The notes below the pieces were generated by a model. That model saw only the letters and a list, made by a program, of their open reading frames with translations, was not told the DNA's origin and did no database searches. A stretch of DNA of 64,000 nt from NCBI RefSeq assembly GCF_002954765.1, contig NZ_MTPW01000001.1, positions 2,679,501 through 2,743,500 on the forward strand, read 5' to 3'. This stretch comes from Nonlabens arenilitoris. GTDB lineage: Bacteria > Bacteroidota > Bacteroidia > Flavobacteriales > Flavobacteriaceae. Below, piece by piece: positions 35,427 to 44,289 of this stretch; positions within the stretch are counted from its first letter, which is position 1; every line of letters starts with the position of its first letter. The position numbers and the translations under genes are program-made.

Positions 35427-36437
35427 ATGATAATAGATTTAAGAAGTGATACAGTAACAAAACCTACACCAGACATGAAGCAAGCCATTATGAAAGCTGA
35501 GGTAGGAGATGATGTCTATAAAGAAGATCCAACGGTAAATGAGTTAGAACAACGAGTGGCCAAAATGTTTGGCATGGATACAGCGCTATATTTCCCCACT
35601 GGTAGTATGGCAAATCAAGCCGCAATTAAGTTACATACCCAGCCAGGTGAACAATTGATCTGTGATAAATATGCACACGTCTATAATTATGAAGGTGGTG
35701 GAGTTTCTTTTAATAGTGGAGTTTCATGCAAGTTAGTAGACGGCCATCGAGGTATGATTACCGCACAACAGGTAGTAGATCATATTAATCCTCCAGATTT
35801 CTATCACAGTCCGCTTACTACATTAGTATGTCTAGAGAATACAACTAATAAAGGTGGTGGTGCATGCTATACCATTGATACTTTTAAAGAGATTAAAGTT
35901 GTAACTGATAAGCATCAACTAGGTTTACATCTGGATGGTGCGCGCTTATGGAACGCATTGGTCGCGACGGGTCAAGATCCTAAAGAATACGGGCAAATCT
36001 TTGATACGATATCTGTATGCTTATCTAAAGGTTTAGGCGCGCCTATGGGAACTGTACTTATAGGTAATTCTAGTATTATGAAGAATGCTATACGTGTTCG
36101 TAAAATTCTGGGTGGTGGAATGAGGCAAGTAGGATATATGGCTGCCGCAGGATTATATGCATTAGATCATCATTTTCCATTGCTAAAAGAAGATCATAAA
36201 AGAGCGCTAGAACTAGCCAAAACTTTAAGTGAACTATCAGTTGTTACTAAGGTAGAGCCAGTTGAGACTAATATTGTAATATTTAATGTAAGTGATGAAA
36301 ATTCTTTTACAAACTACCTAGATAATCATAACATTATTTATAGTGATATGGGTCAAGGAAAACTGAGATTTGTCACTCATTATGACTATACAAATGAAAT
36401 GCATGAACAAATGTTGGGCGTTTTAAGAAAATTTTAA
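35427..36437 (+). CDS. ltaE: Low-specificity L-threonine aldolase
   Basis: Fold-type I PLP enzyme that splits threonine and allo-threonine into glycine and acetaldehyde. The 336 residues fit. Visible residues are the PLP lysine K201 (SVCLSKGLGAPMG), D170 in HLDGAR, and the substrate loop FPTGSMANQ near 56. A palindrome stands directly upstream (35397-35412). It is followed by the ompA promoter region. Confidence 0.9.
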   Translation: MIIDLRSDTVTKPTPDMKQAIMKAEVGDDVYKEDPTVNELEQRVAKMFGMDTALYFPTGSMANQAAIKLHTQPGEQLICDKYAHVYNYEGGGVSFNSGVSCKLVDGHRGMITAQQVVDHINPPDFYHSPLTTLVCLENTTNKGGGACYTIDTFKEIKVVTDKHQLGLHLDGARLWNALVATGQDPKEYGQIFDTISVCLSKGLGAPMGTVLIGNSSIMKNAIRVRKILGGGMRQVGYMAAAGLYALDHHFPLLKEDHKRALELAKTLSELSVVTKVEPVETNIVIFNVSDENSFTNYLDNHNIIYSDMGQGKLRFVTHYDYTNEMHEQMLGVLRKF

Positions 36438-36529
36438 TATATTTATAGTTGTAGAGTACTGTTTTTATGTAGTTAATCGATGTTTTTTGTCCTTTTAACA
36501 AAGTGTTATCATTTAATTAAAAAAAAAAT

Positions 36530-36559
36530 CTGGTAAAACTTCTTATTGACTGACCTTTG
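36530..36559 (+). promoter_or_regulatory. Candidate ompA promoter (CTG-N19-GACCTTTG)
   Basis: The spacing matches the flavobacterial -33/-7 promoter, but both boxes have one deviation from TTG and TAnnTTTG. A run of about ten A residues lies just upstream, which could act like an UP element. Confidence 0.35.
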
Positions 36560-36599
36560 CAACTCAAATTAATTAATAAAACAAATTAACACCTCAAAA

Positions 36600-37706
36600 A
36601 TGAAAAGACTAATACTTTCTTTAGTAGCTGTAGCTACGGCGACTGTAGGTTTTGCACAAGACTTACCTTCTAATCCAGAGCCAGGAAAATGTTATGTACG
36701 TTGTACTACACCAGACGTATATGAAAATGAAACTGTATCTATTCAATCTACACCAGCTTATAAAAAGTTAAGTGTAGTACCTGCAACTTATGAAACTGTA
36801 ACTGAAAGAGTTCTTGTAAAAGAAGCTTCTAAACAATTACGTGTTATCCCAGCAACTTATAAGACTGAAACTCGTACATACGTGAAGAAACAAGCAGGTT
36901 CTACTATAACAATTTCTCCAGCTTCTTTCGGCAAGTCTACTGAGACTATCGAGATCAAGCCAGCTTATGCACAATGGGAAATGAGTTCAGTACCACCAGC
37001 AGAGTGTACTTCTTCTAACCCAGATGACTGTCGTTACTGGTGTTATAAAGGTTACCCAGCAGAGTATACTACTGTATCTGTAACTACTCTTGCAAATGAC
37101 GCTAGCTTTAACAGAGTTCCTGTTGCTGAGCAGTCTGGTACTTATACTGTACGTGTAGTAGATCAACCAGCACGTGTTGAAGAGATTGATATTCCTGCAG
37201 AATATGCAAACATCACTCGTACTATCCTTAAATCTGACGCTGCTACTACTGAATCTGTAGTTCCTGCAACTCAACAAACTATTACTCGTGAGAAGTTAGT
37301 TTCTAAAGGTGGTCTTACTGTATGGTCTGAAGTTGACTGTGCTCTTGTTGAAGAGAACAACCTTCAAATCAACTGGGCAACTGGTAGCTCTACTTTAACT
37401 GCTGCAGATAAAGCTGAGATCGATGCAAAATTACTTTCTGTTCTTAACAATACTCCAGGTTCTAAAGTAGAAGTTGCTTCTCATACTGACTCTAGAGGTT
37501 CTAAGACTTCTAATCAAGCACTTTCTGAAAGACGTGCACAGTCTGTTGCAAACTACCTTATCTCTAAAGGTATCAACAACTCTCGTATCGTTGCAAATGG
37601 TTACGGTGAGAACCGTCTTAAGAACCGTTGTGCTGATGGAGTTTCTTGTACTGAGCGTGAGCACAAAGCAAACCGTCGTACTACATTCCGTTTAATCAAC
37701 AACTAA
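36600..37706 (+). CDS. OmpA-family outer-membrane protein with repeated N-terminal segments
   Basis: A 368-residue protein. The signal peptide is LILSLVAVATATVGFA (cleaved before QD). Residues about 45-235 contain imperfect repeats of the form VPATYETxTERVLVK, broken by a cysteine-containing segment (ECTSSNPDDCRYWCYKG). The C-terminal OmpA peptidoglycan-binding domain (about 255-368) has SHTDSRGSKTSN and RIVANGYGENR. Codon use is strongly biased toward GCT, TCT, ACT and CGT, as in highly expressed genes, which also leaves long open shadows in other frames. Confidence 0.9.
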   Translation: MKRLILSLVAVATATVGFAQDLPSNPEPGKCYVRCTTPDVYENETVSIQSTPAYKKLSVVPATYETVTERVLVKEASKQLRVIPATYKTETRTYVKKQAGSTITISPASFGKSTETIEIKPAYAQWEMSSVPPAECTSSNPDDCRYWCYKGYPAEYTTVSVTTLANDASFNRVPVAEQSGTYTVRVVDQPARVEEIDIPAEYANITRTILKSDAATTESVVPATQQTITREKLVSKGGLTVWSEVDCALVEENNLQINWATGSSTLTAADKAEIDAKLLSVLNNTPGSKVEVASHTDSRGSKTSNQALSERRAQSVANYLISKGINNSRIVANGYGENRLKNRCADGVSCTEREHKANRRTTFRLINN

Positions 37707-37741
37707 TCTTTGATTAGTAGTTGATAGACTATCAAGTATAA

Positions 37742-37779
37742 AAAAATCCCATCTAGTTATCTAGATGGGATTTTTGCTT
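37742..37779. terminator. Bidirectional terminator between ompA and ybaB
   Basis: Perfect 15-bp stem around AATCCCATCTAG (37742-37756 with 37761-37775), loop TTAT, A-run before and T-run after. Convergent genes share it. Confidence 0.92.
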
Positions 37780-37794
37780 TTAAATAATACAAGT

Positions 37795-38118
37795 TTATTT
37801 AAACATATCCATTCCAGGTATATTAGGCATGCCATCTTTTGCGACAGCAGCAATTTCATTTTCATATATACTTTCAGCTTTTTCTAAAGCTTTATTGATT
37901 ACTAGAATTAAATAATCTTCTAGCTGTTCTTTATCTTCCAACAGTGAGTCATTAATATGAACGCTTTTGATTGTGCGACTGGCAGTTACAGTTACGTTTA
38001 ATAAATCATCAGTTGATTTTTCATCGACTAGAACGGTATCCATTCTCTTTTTAGTCTCTTCAACTTTTTGCTGGGTCTCTTTTAATTTTCCCATCATTCC
38101 CATCATATCTCCAAACAT
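37795..38118 (-). CDS. YbaB/EbfC-family nucleoid-associated protein
   Basis: A 107-residue YbaB/EbfC homolog, a dimeric DNA-binding tweezer protein. It starts with [21 protein letters not shown], a helix typical of the family, and has the beta-strand segment [16 protein letters not shown] (about 47-62). In other bacteria the gene often accompanies dnaX/recR, but not here. A -7 element TAATTTTG lies 27 bp upstream. Confidence 0.9.
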   Translation of the reverse strand: MFGDMMGMMGKLKETQQKVEETKKRMDTVLVDEKSTDDLLNVTVTASRTIKSVHINDSLLEDKEQLEDYLILVINKALEKAESIYENEIAAVAKDGMPNIPGMDMFK

Positions 38119-38144
38119 AATTTATAAGTTTTAATTGTTTGCAA

Positions 38145-38152
38145 CAAAATTA
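38145..38152 (-). promoter_or_regulatory. Candidate -7 element TAATTTTG for the ybaB homolog
   Basis: Exact TAnnTTTG match 27 bp upstream of the ATG. Confidence 0.45.
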
Positions 38153-38222
38153 TAACATCCGTTAAACCTCACCTAAATAAGAGGTCTGTTTTATATATTG
38201 CAGCGTTTTTTAATAAGCACTA

Positions 38223-40280
38223 ATGAAAGAGCATCACGCACCGATTGCAAAAAAAATACCTCACGTACACGAGGCTCATGGACATCAACGTATTGATAAT
38301 TATCACTGGATGACACAACGAGATGCTCCCGAGGTTATCGATTATCTTAATCAAGAAAATGATTATTATGAAAAGATGACAGCACATACCATGCATCTCA
38401 AAGAGGATCTATTTGAAGAAATTAAAAGCCGTATTAATGAGGATGATGAATCAGTTCCTTATTTCTGGAATGGTTACTGGTATTATACAAAAATGAAGAA
38501 AGGTGAAAGTTACCCTTTCTATTATCGCAAAAAAGGATCGCTATCTAATAAGGAAGAGCTTCTTTTCGATGTAAATGAAATGGCTATAGGTCATGAGTTT
38601 TTTCAATTGACTGGTATGAGTGTCTCACCAGATAATATGAAGGTATCTTATGGTGTGGATACTGTAGGAAGACGTCAATATACTATATTCATTAAGGACC
38701 TTATTACTCAAGAGGTTTTGCCTCAATCATTAGAGTTAACTACTGGTGGTGCTGTATGGGATGCGGATAATAAAACATTATTTTTTGTTAGAAAAGATGA
38801 ACAAACTCTAAGAGCTAATCAAATTTTCAAGTATAAATTAGGTGATCAACCAGATACCGCTACTATAGTCTATCAGGAAGATGATGAGATTTATAACTGC
38901 TATGTGTATAAATCTAAATCTAGAGAATATATTATGATTAAATCATCTTCAACTTTAACAGATGAGGTCAGATTTATAAAAGCCAATCAACCAGATTCTG
39001 AGTTCAAAGTAGTACAACCACGTACTGAAATGCTAGAGTATAGTGTACTTCATTATGGAGACCATTTTTATATTATGACTAATAAAGATGTAGCTACTAA
39101 CTTTAAAATTATGAAGACTGAAGTCACTAAACCTGAAATGGAAAATTGGGTAGATGTAATACCTCACCAGTCTGATGTTTTACTAGAAGATTTTGAAATT
39201 TTTAAAAAATACTTAGTGATATCTGATCGATTTAATGGTCTTAATAGAATTCGTATTAAATCATGGGATGATACGGTAGATTATTTTTTACCATTTGATA
39301 ATGAGACTTATACTGCTTATACAGGTGGAAATTATGATTTTGATACTGTTAAATTGAGGTATCAATACAATTCCTTAACAACTCCACCATCGGTTATAGA
39401 GTTTGATATGGATACTAGGGAAGAGGTTATTCTAAAAACACAAAAGGTTCAAGATCCTAACTTTACACCAGATGATTACACATCAGAGCGAGTTTGGGCC
39501 ACAGCTAAGGATGGTGTAAAAGTCCCGATCAGTCTGGTCTATAAAAAGAGTTTAAGAAAAAAAACGGGTAACCCATTGCTAATTTATGGTTATGGTAGTT
39601 ATGGTTCGACGATCGATCCTTACTTCTCGATTTCAAGATTAAGTCTATTAGATAGAGGTTTTATATATGCTATTGCTCATATACGAGGTAGTGAATATTT
39701 AGGTAGACCATGGTATGAGGACGGTAAAATGTTTGCTAAGCGCAATACGTTTACTGACTTTATATCGTGTAGTGAACATTTAATTGAAGAAGGTTATACG
39801 TCAACCTCTCATTTATATGCCAGTGGTGGATCTGCAGGTGGATTATTAATGGGAGCTATCATGAATATGGCACCACAATTATATAATGGGATTTTAAGTG
39901 CTGTTCCTTTTGTAGATGTGGTCACTACAATGTTAGATGACTCTATACCATTAACCACTGGAGAGTATGATGAATGGGGTAATCCTAATATAAAAGATAG
40001 TTATGATTATATGTTGAGTTACTCACCATATGATCAAGTACAAAAACAAGATTATCCTAACGTGCTAGTTACAACAGGTTACCACGATTCACAAGTTCAA
40101 TATTGGGAACCAGCAAAATGGGTTGCAAGGTTAAGAGAACTTAAAACAGACAACAATTTATTGTTATTTAAAACTGACATGACCAGCGGTCATAGCGGTG
40201 CTTCTGGGCGATATGATGCTTTAAAAGAGGTAGCAATAGATTATGCTTTTTTACTCGATTTAGAACAAATAGATAGCTAG
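38223..40280 (+). CDS. ptrB: S9 family peptidase, oligopeptidase B
   Basis: Prolyl-oligopeptidase-family serine peptidase that cuts short peptides after basic residues. The 685 residues match oligopeptidase B. The N-terminal beta-propeller covers about 75-410, and the catalytic alpha/beta-hydrolase domain (about 420-685) has the nucleophile serine in YASGGSAGGLL and the histidine in MTSGHSGASGR. It has no signal peptide and is thus cytoplasmic. The sequence KKIPHVHEAHGHQRIDNYHWM at the start is family typical. Confidence 0.9.
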   Translation: MKEHHAPIAKKIPHVHEAHGHQRIDNYHWMTQRDAPEVIDYLNQENDYYEKMTAHTMHLKEDLFEEIKSRINEDDESVPYFWNGYWYYTKMKKGESYPFYYRKKGSLSNKEELLFDVNEMAIGHEFFQLTGMSVSPDNMKVSYGVDTVGRRQYTIFIKDLITQEVLPQSLELTTGGAVWDADNKTLFFVRKDEQTLRANQIFKYKLGDQPDTATIVYQEDDEIYNCYVYKSKSREYIMIKSSSTLTDEVRFIKANQPDSEFKVVQPRTEMLEYSVLHYGDHFYIMTNKDVATNFKIMKTEVTKPEMENWVDVIPHQSDVLLEDFEIFKKYLVISDRFNGLNRIRIKSWDDTVDYFLPFDNETYTAYTGGNYDFDTVKLRYQYNSLTTPPSVIEFDMDTREEVILKTQKVQDPNFTPDDYTSERVWATAKDGVKVPISLVYKKSLRKKTGNPLLIYGYGSYGSTIDPYFSISRLSLLDRGFIYAIAHIRGSEYLGRPWYEDGKMFAKRNTFTDFISCSEHLIEEGYTSTSHLYASGGSAGGLLMGAIMNMAPQLYNGILSAVPFVDVVTTMLDDSIPLTTGEYDEWGNPNIKDSYDYMLSYSPYDQVQKQDYPNVLVTTGYHDSQVQYWEPAKWVARLRELKTDNNLLLFKTDMTSGHSGASGRYDALKEVAIDYAFLLDLEQIDS

Positions 40281-40292
40281 CAAAATTTTATG

Positions 40293-40300
40293 TAAATTTG
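40293..40300 (+). promoter_or_regulatory. Candidate -7 element TAAATTTG for the cysteate synthase candidate
   Basis: Exact TAnnTTTG match 47 bp upstream of the ATG at 40348. Confidence 0.4.
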
Positions 40301-40347
40301 CCAAGTTTTTGGAATTTTTTGAACGTTCAAAAAATTAAACCCTATTT

Positions 40348-41388
40348 ATGAATAAAGACATAAAAGCTTACGATAGTGTGCTAGATCTTATAGGTGAAAC
40401 TCCACTTATTAAACTATCAACTACAACAGCTCATTATACTGGAGAATTTTTTGCAAAAGTAGAAGCATTCAATCCAGGACACTCCTCAAAGGATCGAATA
40501 GCTCTTCATATTATTGAAGAAGCAGAACGTAAAGGAATATTAAAGCCAGGTGACACAATTATAGAGACTACCTCTGGTAATACAGGTTTTAGTATAGCCA
40601 TGGTAAGTCGTATTAAAGGATATGATTGTATTCTTGCTGTAAGTTCAAAATCGAGCGCAGATAAAATAGACATGCTCAAATCAATGGGAGCAAAGGTTTA
40701 TGTTTGTCCTGCACACGTAAGCGCAGATGATCCTCGTAGTTATTATGAGGTTGCTAAGCGTTTACATGAAGAGATTAAAAATAGTATATACATTAATCAA
40801 TATTTTAATGAGCTTAATATAGAAGCACATTATAAAAGTACAGGACCTGAAATCTGGGAACAAACTGGTGGACAGATTACACACCTAGTAGCCTGCAGTG
40901 GTACTGGTGGTACCATTTCTGGTACAGCACGCTTTCTTAAAGAGCAAAATCCTAATATCGAGATTTTAGGAGTTGATGCTTATGGTAGTGTACTTAAAAA
41001 ATACCACGAGACTAAAGAATTTGATGCAGAGGAAATTTATCCATATCGTATAGAAGGTTTAGGTAAAAACTTAATTCCAACAGCTACAGATTTTGAAAGC
41101 ATTGATTATTTTGTAAAAGTTAAAGATGAAGATGCTGCTCATATGGCTCGCAAAATCTCTCAAACCGAAGGTCTTTTTGTAGGTTATACCAGTGGAGCTG
41201 CGATGCAAGCGGTAAAACTTCTTAATGACGAAGGGCGTTTTGATAAGAATTCTAAAGTTGTTATCATTTTCCCTGATCATGGATCTCGATATATGAGTAA
41301 AATCTATAACGATCAATGGATGCAAGATCAAGGCTTTTTTGACTCAAAATCTACTGCAACAGAGCAGCATATTGAGTACATTAAGTAA
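40348..41388 (+). CDS. Cysteine-synthase-fold PLP enzyme, candidate cysteate synthase (CapA type)
   Basis: A 346-residue fold-type II PLP enzyme of the cysteine synthase/cystathionine beta-synthase family. The PLP lysine is K48 in NPGHSSKDR; the PLP-binding loop TSGNTG is at 75-80; [10 protein letters not shown] is near 181. It could be a cysteine synthase, but its neighbour at 41595 is an alpha-oxoamine synthase, and this pairing is what is reported for capnine sulfonolipid synthesis in Bacteroidota, where the first enzyme makes cysteate from O-phosphoserine and sulfite. The assignment is inferred from context; the family is certain. Confidence 0.72.
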   Translation: MNKDIKAYDSVLDLIGETPLIKLSTTTAHYTGEFFAKVEAFNPGHSSKDRIALHIIEEAERKGILKPGDTIIETTSGNTGFSIAMVSRIKGYDCILAVSSKSSADKIDMLKSMGAKVYVCPAHVSADDPRSYYEVAKRLHEEIKNSIYINQYFNELNIEAHYKSTGPEIWEQTGGQITHLVACSGTGGTISGTARFLKEQNPNIEILGVDAYGSVLKKYHETKEFDAEEIYPYRIEGLGKNLIPTATDFESIDYFVKVKDEDAAHMARKISQTEGLFVGYTSGAAMQAVKLLNDEGRFDKNSKVVIIFPDHGSRYMSKIYNDQWMQDQGFFDSKSTATEQHIEYIK

Positions 41389-41413
41389 TCTTATCATATT
41401 TTTCACATTGTAT

Positions 41414-41450
41414 AAGCCGCTGTTTATTAGTTAAATAGCGGCTTTTTTTT
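41414..41450 (+). terminator. Rho-independent terminator
   Basis: A 13-bp stem AAGCCGCTGTTTA (41414-41426 with 41432-41444, one mismatch), 5-nt loop, then eight T residues. It ends transcription of the PLP gene at 41388. Confidence 0.88.
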
Positions 41451-41452
41451 AT

Positions 41453-41467
41453 GCTTTCGCGAAAGCG
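41453..41467. repeat. Palindrome copy 10 (15 of 16 bp), intergenic
   Basis: GCTTTCGCGAAAGCG preceded by T instead of C, just after the terminator T-run. Confidence 0.9.
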
Positions 41468-41568
41468 TAAAAACTAACACATGTTAACTCTCTATTTATC
41501 AACAGGTTATTGTTATAAACTTATTTACTATGCACGCATAATGAATAGTCAATTTGCGATTAGAATTG

Positions 41569-41576
41569 TATCTTTG
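41569..41576 (+). promoter_or_regulatory. Candidate -7 element TATCTTTG
   Basis: Exact match to TAnnTTTG followed by CA, 18 bp upstream of the ATG at 41595. A TTG lies only 12 bp upstream, so the -33 box is doubtful. Confidence 0.5.
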
Positions 41577-41594
41577 CATGTTTAAAATATTCTT

Positions 41595-42851
41595 ATGAAG
41601 GATTTATTTGATAAAATATACAAGGATAAAGGACCATTAGGTAAATGGGCGTCTGTGGCCGAAGGTTATTTTGTGTTTCCAAAGCTAGAAGGACCTATTG
41701 CAAATCGCATGCGTTTTAAAGGTAGAGAAGTTATTACCTGGAGTGTGAATGATTACCTAGGACTAGCAAATCATCCAGAAGTACGTAAGGTAGATGCAGA
41801 AGCTGGTGCTGAGTATGGTAGTGCATATCCTATGGGTGCTCGTATGATGAGTGGTCATACAGATTTACATGAACAATTACAAAATGAGCTGGCTGAGTTT
41901 GTAAATAAAGAAGCTGCTTATTTATTGAATTTTGGTTATCAAGGTATGGTATCTACAGTAGATGCTCTTGTTTCTAAAGATGATGTTATTGTTTATGATG
42001 TAGATGCACACGCATGTATTATTGATGGTGTAAGATTACACCATGGAAAGCGATTTACTTATAAACATAACGACATTGAAAGTATTGAAAAAAACTTACA
42101 ACGTGCGACTAAAATTGCAGAACAAACTGGTGGTGGAATACTAGTAATATCTGAAGGTGTTTTTGGAATGCGTGGTGAGCAAGGTAGGTTGAAAGAAATT
42201 GTTGCTCTTAAGAAAAAGTACAATTTCCGTTTATTTGTAGATGATGCACACGGTTTTGGTACCTTAGGTAAAACAGGTGCTGGAGCAGGAGAAGAGCAAG
42301 GTGTACAGGATGATATTGATGTTTACTTCGCAACTTTTGCAAAGTCATTAGCGAGTACAGGTGCATTTATTGCAGCTGATAAAGAAATTATTGACTACTT
42401 AAAGTATAATTTAAGATCTCAGATGTTTGCAAAATCACTACAATCACAATTGGTTGTAGGTGCTTTGAAGCGTCTAGATATGTTACGTACAATGCCTGAA
42501 CTTAAAGAGAAATTGTGGGAGAATGTAAATGCTTTACAAAATGGTCTTAAAGAACGTGGTTTTGATATAGGTACTACACAATCTTGTGTAACGCCTGTCT
42601 ATCTTAAAGGAAGTATTCCAGAAGCAATGGCACTTGTGAAGGATTTAAGAGAGAATTTTGGTGTTTTCTGTTCGATAGTTGTTTATCCTGTAATTCCTAA
42701 AGGATTAATATTATTAAGGTTAATCCCAACGGCATCACATACCTTAGATGATGTCAATGAGACACTAGATGCTTTTTCTTCTATACGCGATCGATTGGAA
42801 GGTGGTGTTTATAAAAGGTTAAGCGCATCAGTAGCTGCAGCCTTTGAATAA
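41595..42851 (+). CDS. Alpha-oxoamine synthase, candidate cysteate acyltransferase (CapB/SulA type)
   Basis: A 418-residue fold-type I PLP enzyme of the alpha-oxoamine synthase family, which condenses an amino acid with an acyl thioester while losing CO2 (serine palmitoyltransferase, KBL and BioF are relatives). PLP lysine K250 in TFAKSLAST and the aspartate/histidine of DDAHG (216-220) are present. It begins MKDLFDKIYKDKGPLGKWAS and has no signal peptide. Serine palmitoyltransferase or glycine acetyltransferase remain alternatives. The neighbouring cysteine-synthase-like gene favours cysteate as substrate, giving the 3-ketocapnine precursor. Confidence 0.75.
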   Translation: MKDLFDKIYKDKGPLGKWASVAEGYFVFPKLEGPIANRMRFKGREVITWSVNDYLGLANHPEVRKVDAEAGAEYGSAYPMGARMMSGHTDLHEQLQNELAEFVNKEAAYLLNFGYQGMVSTVDALVSKDDVIVYDVDAHACIIDGVRLHHGKRFTYKHNDIESIEKNLQRATKIAEQTGGGILVISEGVFGMRGEQGRLKEIVALKKKYNFRLFVDDAHGFGTLGKTGAGAGEEQGVQDDIDVYFATFAKSLASTGAFIAADKEIIDYLKYNLRSQMFAKSLQSQLVVGALKRLDMLRTMPELKEKLWENVNALQNGLKERGFDIGTTQSCVTPVYLKGSIPEAMALVKDLRENFGVFCSIVVYPVIPKGLILLRLIPTASHTLDDVNETLDAFSSIRDRLEGGVYKRLSASVAAAFE

Positions 42852-42885
42852 ATATAAAATGCTACGTTTAAACGTAAAATGATAT

Positions 42886-42917
42886 AAAAAAAGCTCTAGG
42901 AAACTAGAGCTTTTTTT
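42886..42917. terminator. Bidirectional terminator
   Basis: Perfect 9-bp stem AAGCTCTAG (42891-42899 with 42904-42912), loop GAAA, with A-run before and T-run after, between convergent genes. Confidence 0.9.
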
Positions 42918-42980
42918 GTGCTATTTATGCGTTTACTTAAATGGTATTAACTAAATGTTACGGTAAAATAATTTATAGAA

Positions 42981-43562
42981 CTATTCTTTGAACAACACTG
43001 CCTTCTGCATCACAGAAAGTGGATAGTTCTTTACTATCGCGCTCTCTGCATTACCAGTCATGGATGTATCTTGAACACGAGCCATGGTAATCATAAACTC
43101 CATGTAATCATCGTGGAAAACTTCAGTACAGTTTAATAGATTGCCCATGACTTCATAGGTGCTGAACAAGGTTTGATCTGCATATGCCGTTTCTAAGACA
43201 ATACCATTATTCTCATCAACTAAATACAAATTAGGATTATGGGTTTTCTTTAAATTATATGCTCTTTCAGAACGCTCTTCACCATAGAAGATTTTATACT
43301 GATAGTTCATGCTGTCAGTCGTTTTTAATAAGTGAAACTCCATAGGTATAGATTCTGTTCCTCTACTTGTTGTAATTTTGAGCTCACCTTTATAAGCACC
43401 TAAAAAATCTTGTGGAAATTCTTTATCTATAGAAAGTACATTATCTACAGTCACCTGTTTTGATATATCATCATTGACAATTTCGCCATTGGCAGTGATG
43501 TCTTTTGCATCTTTACATGAAATGCTAGATAAGATAAGTAGTAGTAATAGTAATTGTTTCAT
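42981..43562 (-). CDS. Lipoprotein of unknown function
   Basis: A 193-residue predicted lipoprotein. The signal peptide is LLLLLLILSSISC, with lipidated cysteine near residue 16. The mature part has no recognised domain; it includes PQDFLGAYKGELKI and a hairpin-like ESIPMEFHLLKT, which suggests a beta-rich lipocalin-like fold, but this is only an impression. Upstream lies the long gene-free region with the hairpin-leader elements. Confidence 0.75.
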   Translation of the reverse strand: MKQLLLLLLILSSISCKDAKDITANGEIVNDDISKQVTVDNVLSIDKEFPQDFLGAYKGELKITTSRGTESIPMEFHLLKTTDSMNYQYKIFYGEERSERAYNLKKTHNPNLYLVDENNGIVLETAYADQTLFSTYEVMGNLLNCTEVFHDDYMEFMITMARVQDTSMTGNAESAIVKNYPLSVMQKAVLFKE

Positions 43563-43583
43563 GCTTTAAAAATAGGTATAAAT

Positions 43584-43710
43584 GAGGAAATCCCGAGTTG
43601 TCTCAATGACTTCTCAGGATTTCCTACTAACCAACCAAAAAACTTTATGAATGTAAATTACTCTAATAATTACCTTCACTTACTATTATTCAAATTGCGT
43701 GCCAAACTAT
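43584..43710 (+). ncRNA. Hairpin-leader element, unit A (candidate structured RNA or leader)
   Basis: A 13-bp stem (43585-43597 with 43613-43625, one mismatch, 15-nt loop) is followed by ACTAACCAACCAAAAAACTT and ATGAA, then a conserved tract ending in TTCAAATTGCGTGCCAAA. A 26-codon frame starts at the ATG (43647). Unit B repeats the design about 167 bp downstream, with a different stem sequence. No plus-strand gene follows. Confidence 0.5.
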
Positions 43711-43755
43711 TATGCATGCATAATTAATTTATATACTGACAGGTTTGTAAAAAAA

Positions 43756-43880
43756 AGAATTCTCAAGCGCAAAATGCAACTTGAGAATTCTCACTAACCA
43801 ACCAAAAAACTTTATGAAAGAAAATTACTCTTACCTTTTCTCTTTCAAAAGTTATAATTCAATTTACGTGCCATAAATAG
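43756..43880 (+). ncRNA. Hairpin-leader element, unit B (candidate structured RNA or leader)
   Basis: Perfect 12-bp stem AGAATTCTCAAG (43756-43767 with 43780-43791), then ACTAACCAACCAAAAAACTT and ATGAAAG, AAATTACTCT, and ATTCAATTTACGTGCCATAA. A 20-codon frame begins at the ATG (43814) with MKENYSYLFSFK. Preceded by an A-run, the stem would also act as a minus-strand terminator. Confidence 0.5.
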
Positions 43881-44289
43881 CTAAACTGATTTTATTCTTA
43901 TATGCTATAAGTCTCACTGAATGGTCATGCCTTACATATGAATTCTATATTGTCAATTGACTTAATGTCGATTAACACTATGCGGTGAGATGTCTAAGTA
44001 ATTAATGAAAGAATAGTCCAAGCTAGCATAGTACAATCTTAAAATAACTACTGTGATTATAGATAAATATCATTAAAAACATAACCAATAGTTGCTATAA
44101 TAGCTACCTGTACCCATTGACCTTTAATCAATAATTCAATATCAAACCATTCTTAGCTCAAGCCTACTGTCTATAAGTAGTAAATAATAATATGTTTCCT
44201 ATATATTACGATCTGGCCTGTTTCTATAGAGAAGTGCAGTAGACGCATTAATATGGTTAAACGATACTTATACGACTAGAGATTATATT
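43881..44289. other. Gene-free tail of the 43.6-44.3 kb region
   Basis: About 400 bp of AT-rich sequence up to the corA stop. I see no open frame of useful length, no palindrome copy and no further hairpin-leader unit. Confidence 0.6.

Noticed and set aside
35294..35488. 64-codon minus-strand frame across the prfB-ltaE gap and ltaE start
   Set aside because: Runs through the palindrome and the ltaE start and has no sign of a real gene; intergenic shadow.
37431..37664. Antisense frame of 77 codons inside ompA
   Set aside because: It arises from the strong codon bias of ompA, has no promoter or ribosome site, and its translation looks like a shadow.
42863..42876. 14-bp palindrome TACGTTTAAACGTA before a terminator
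   Set aside because: Between a stop codon and a terminator, with no gene to regulate nearby; probably chance in AT-rich sequence.
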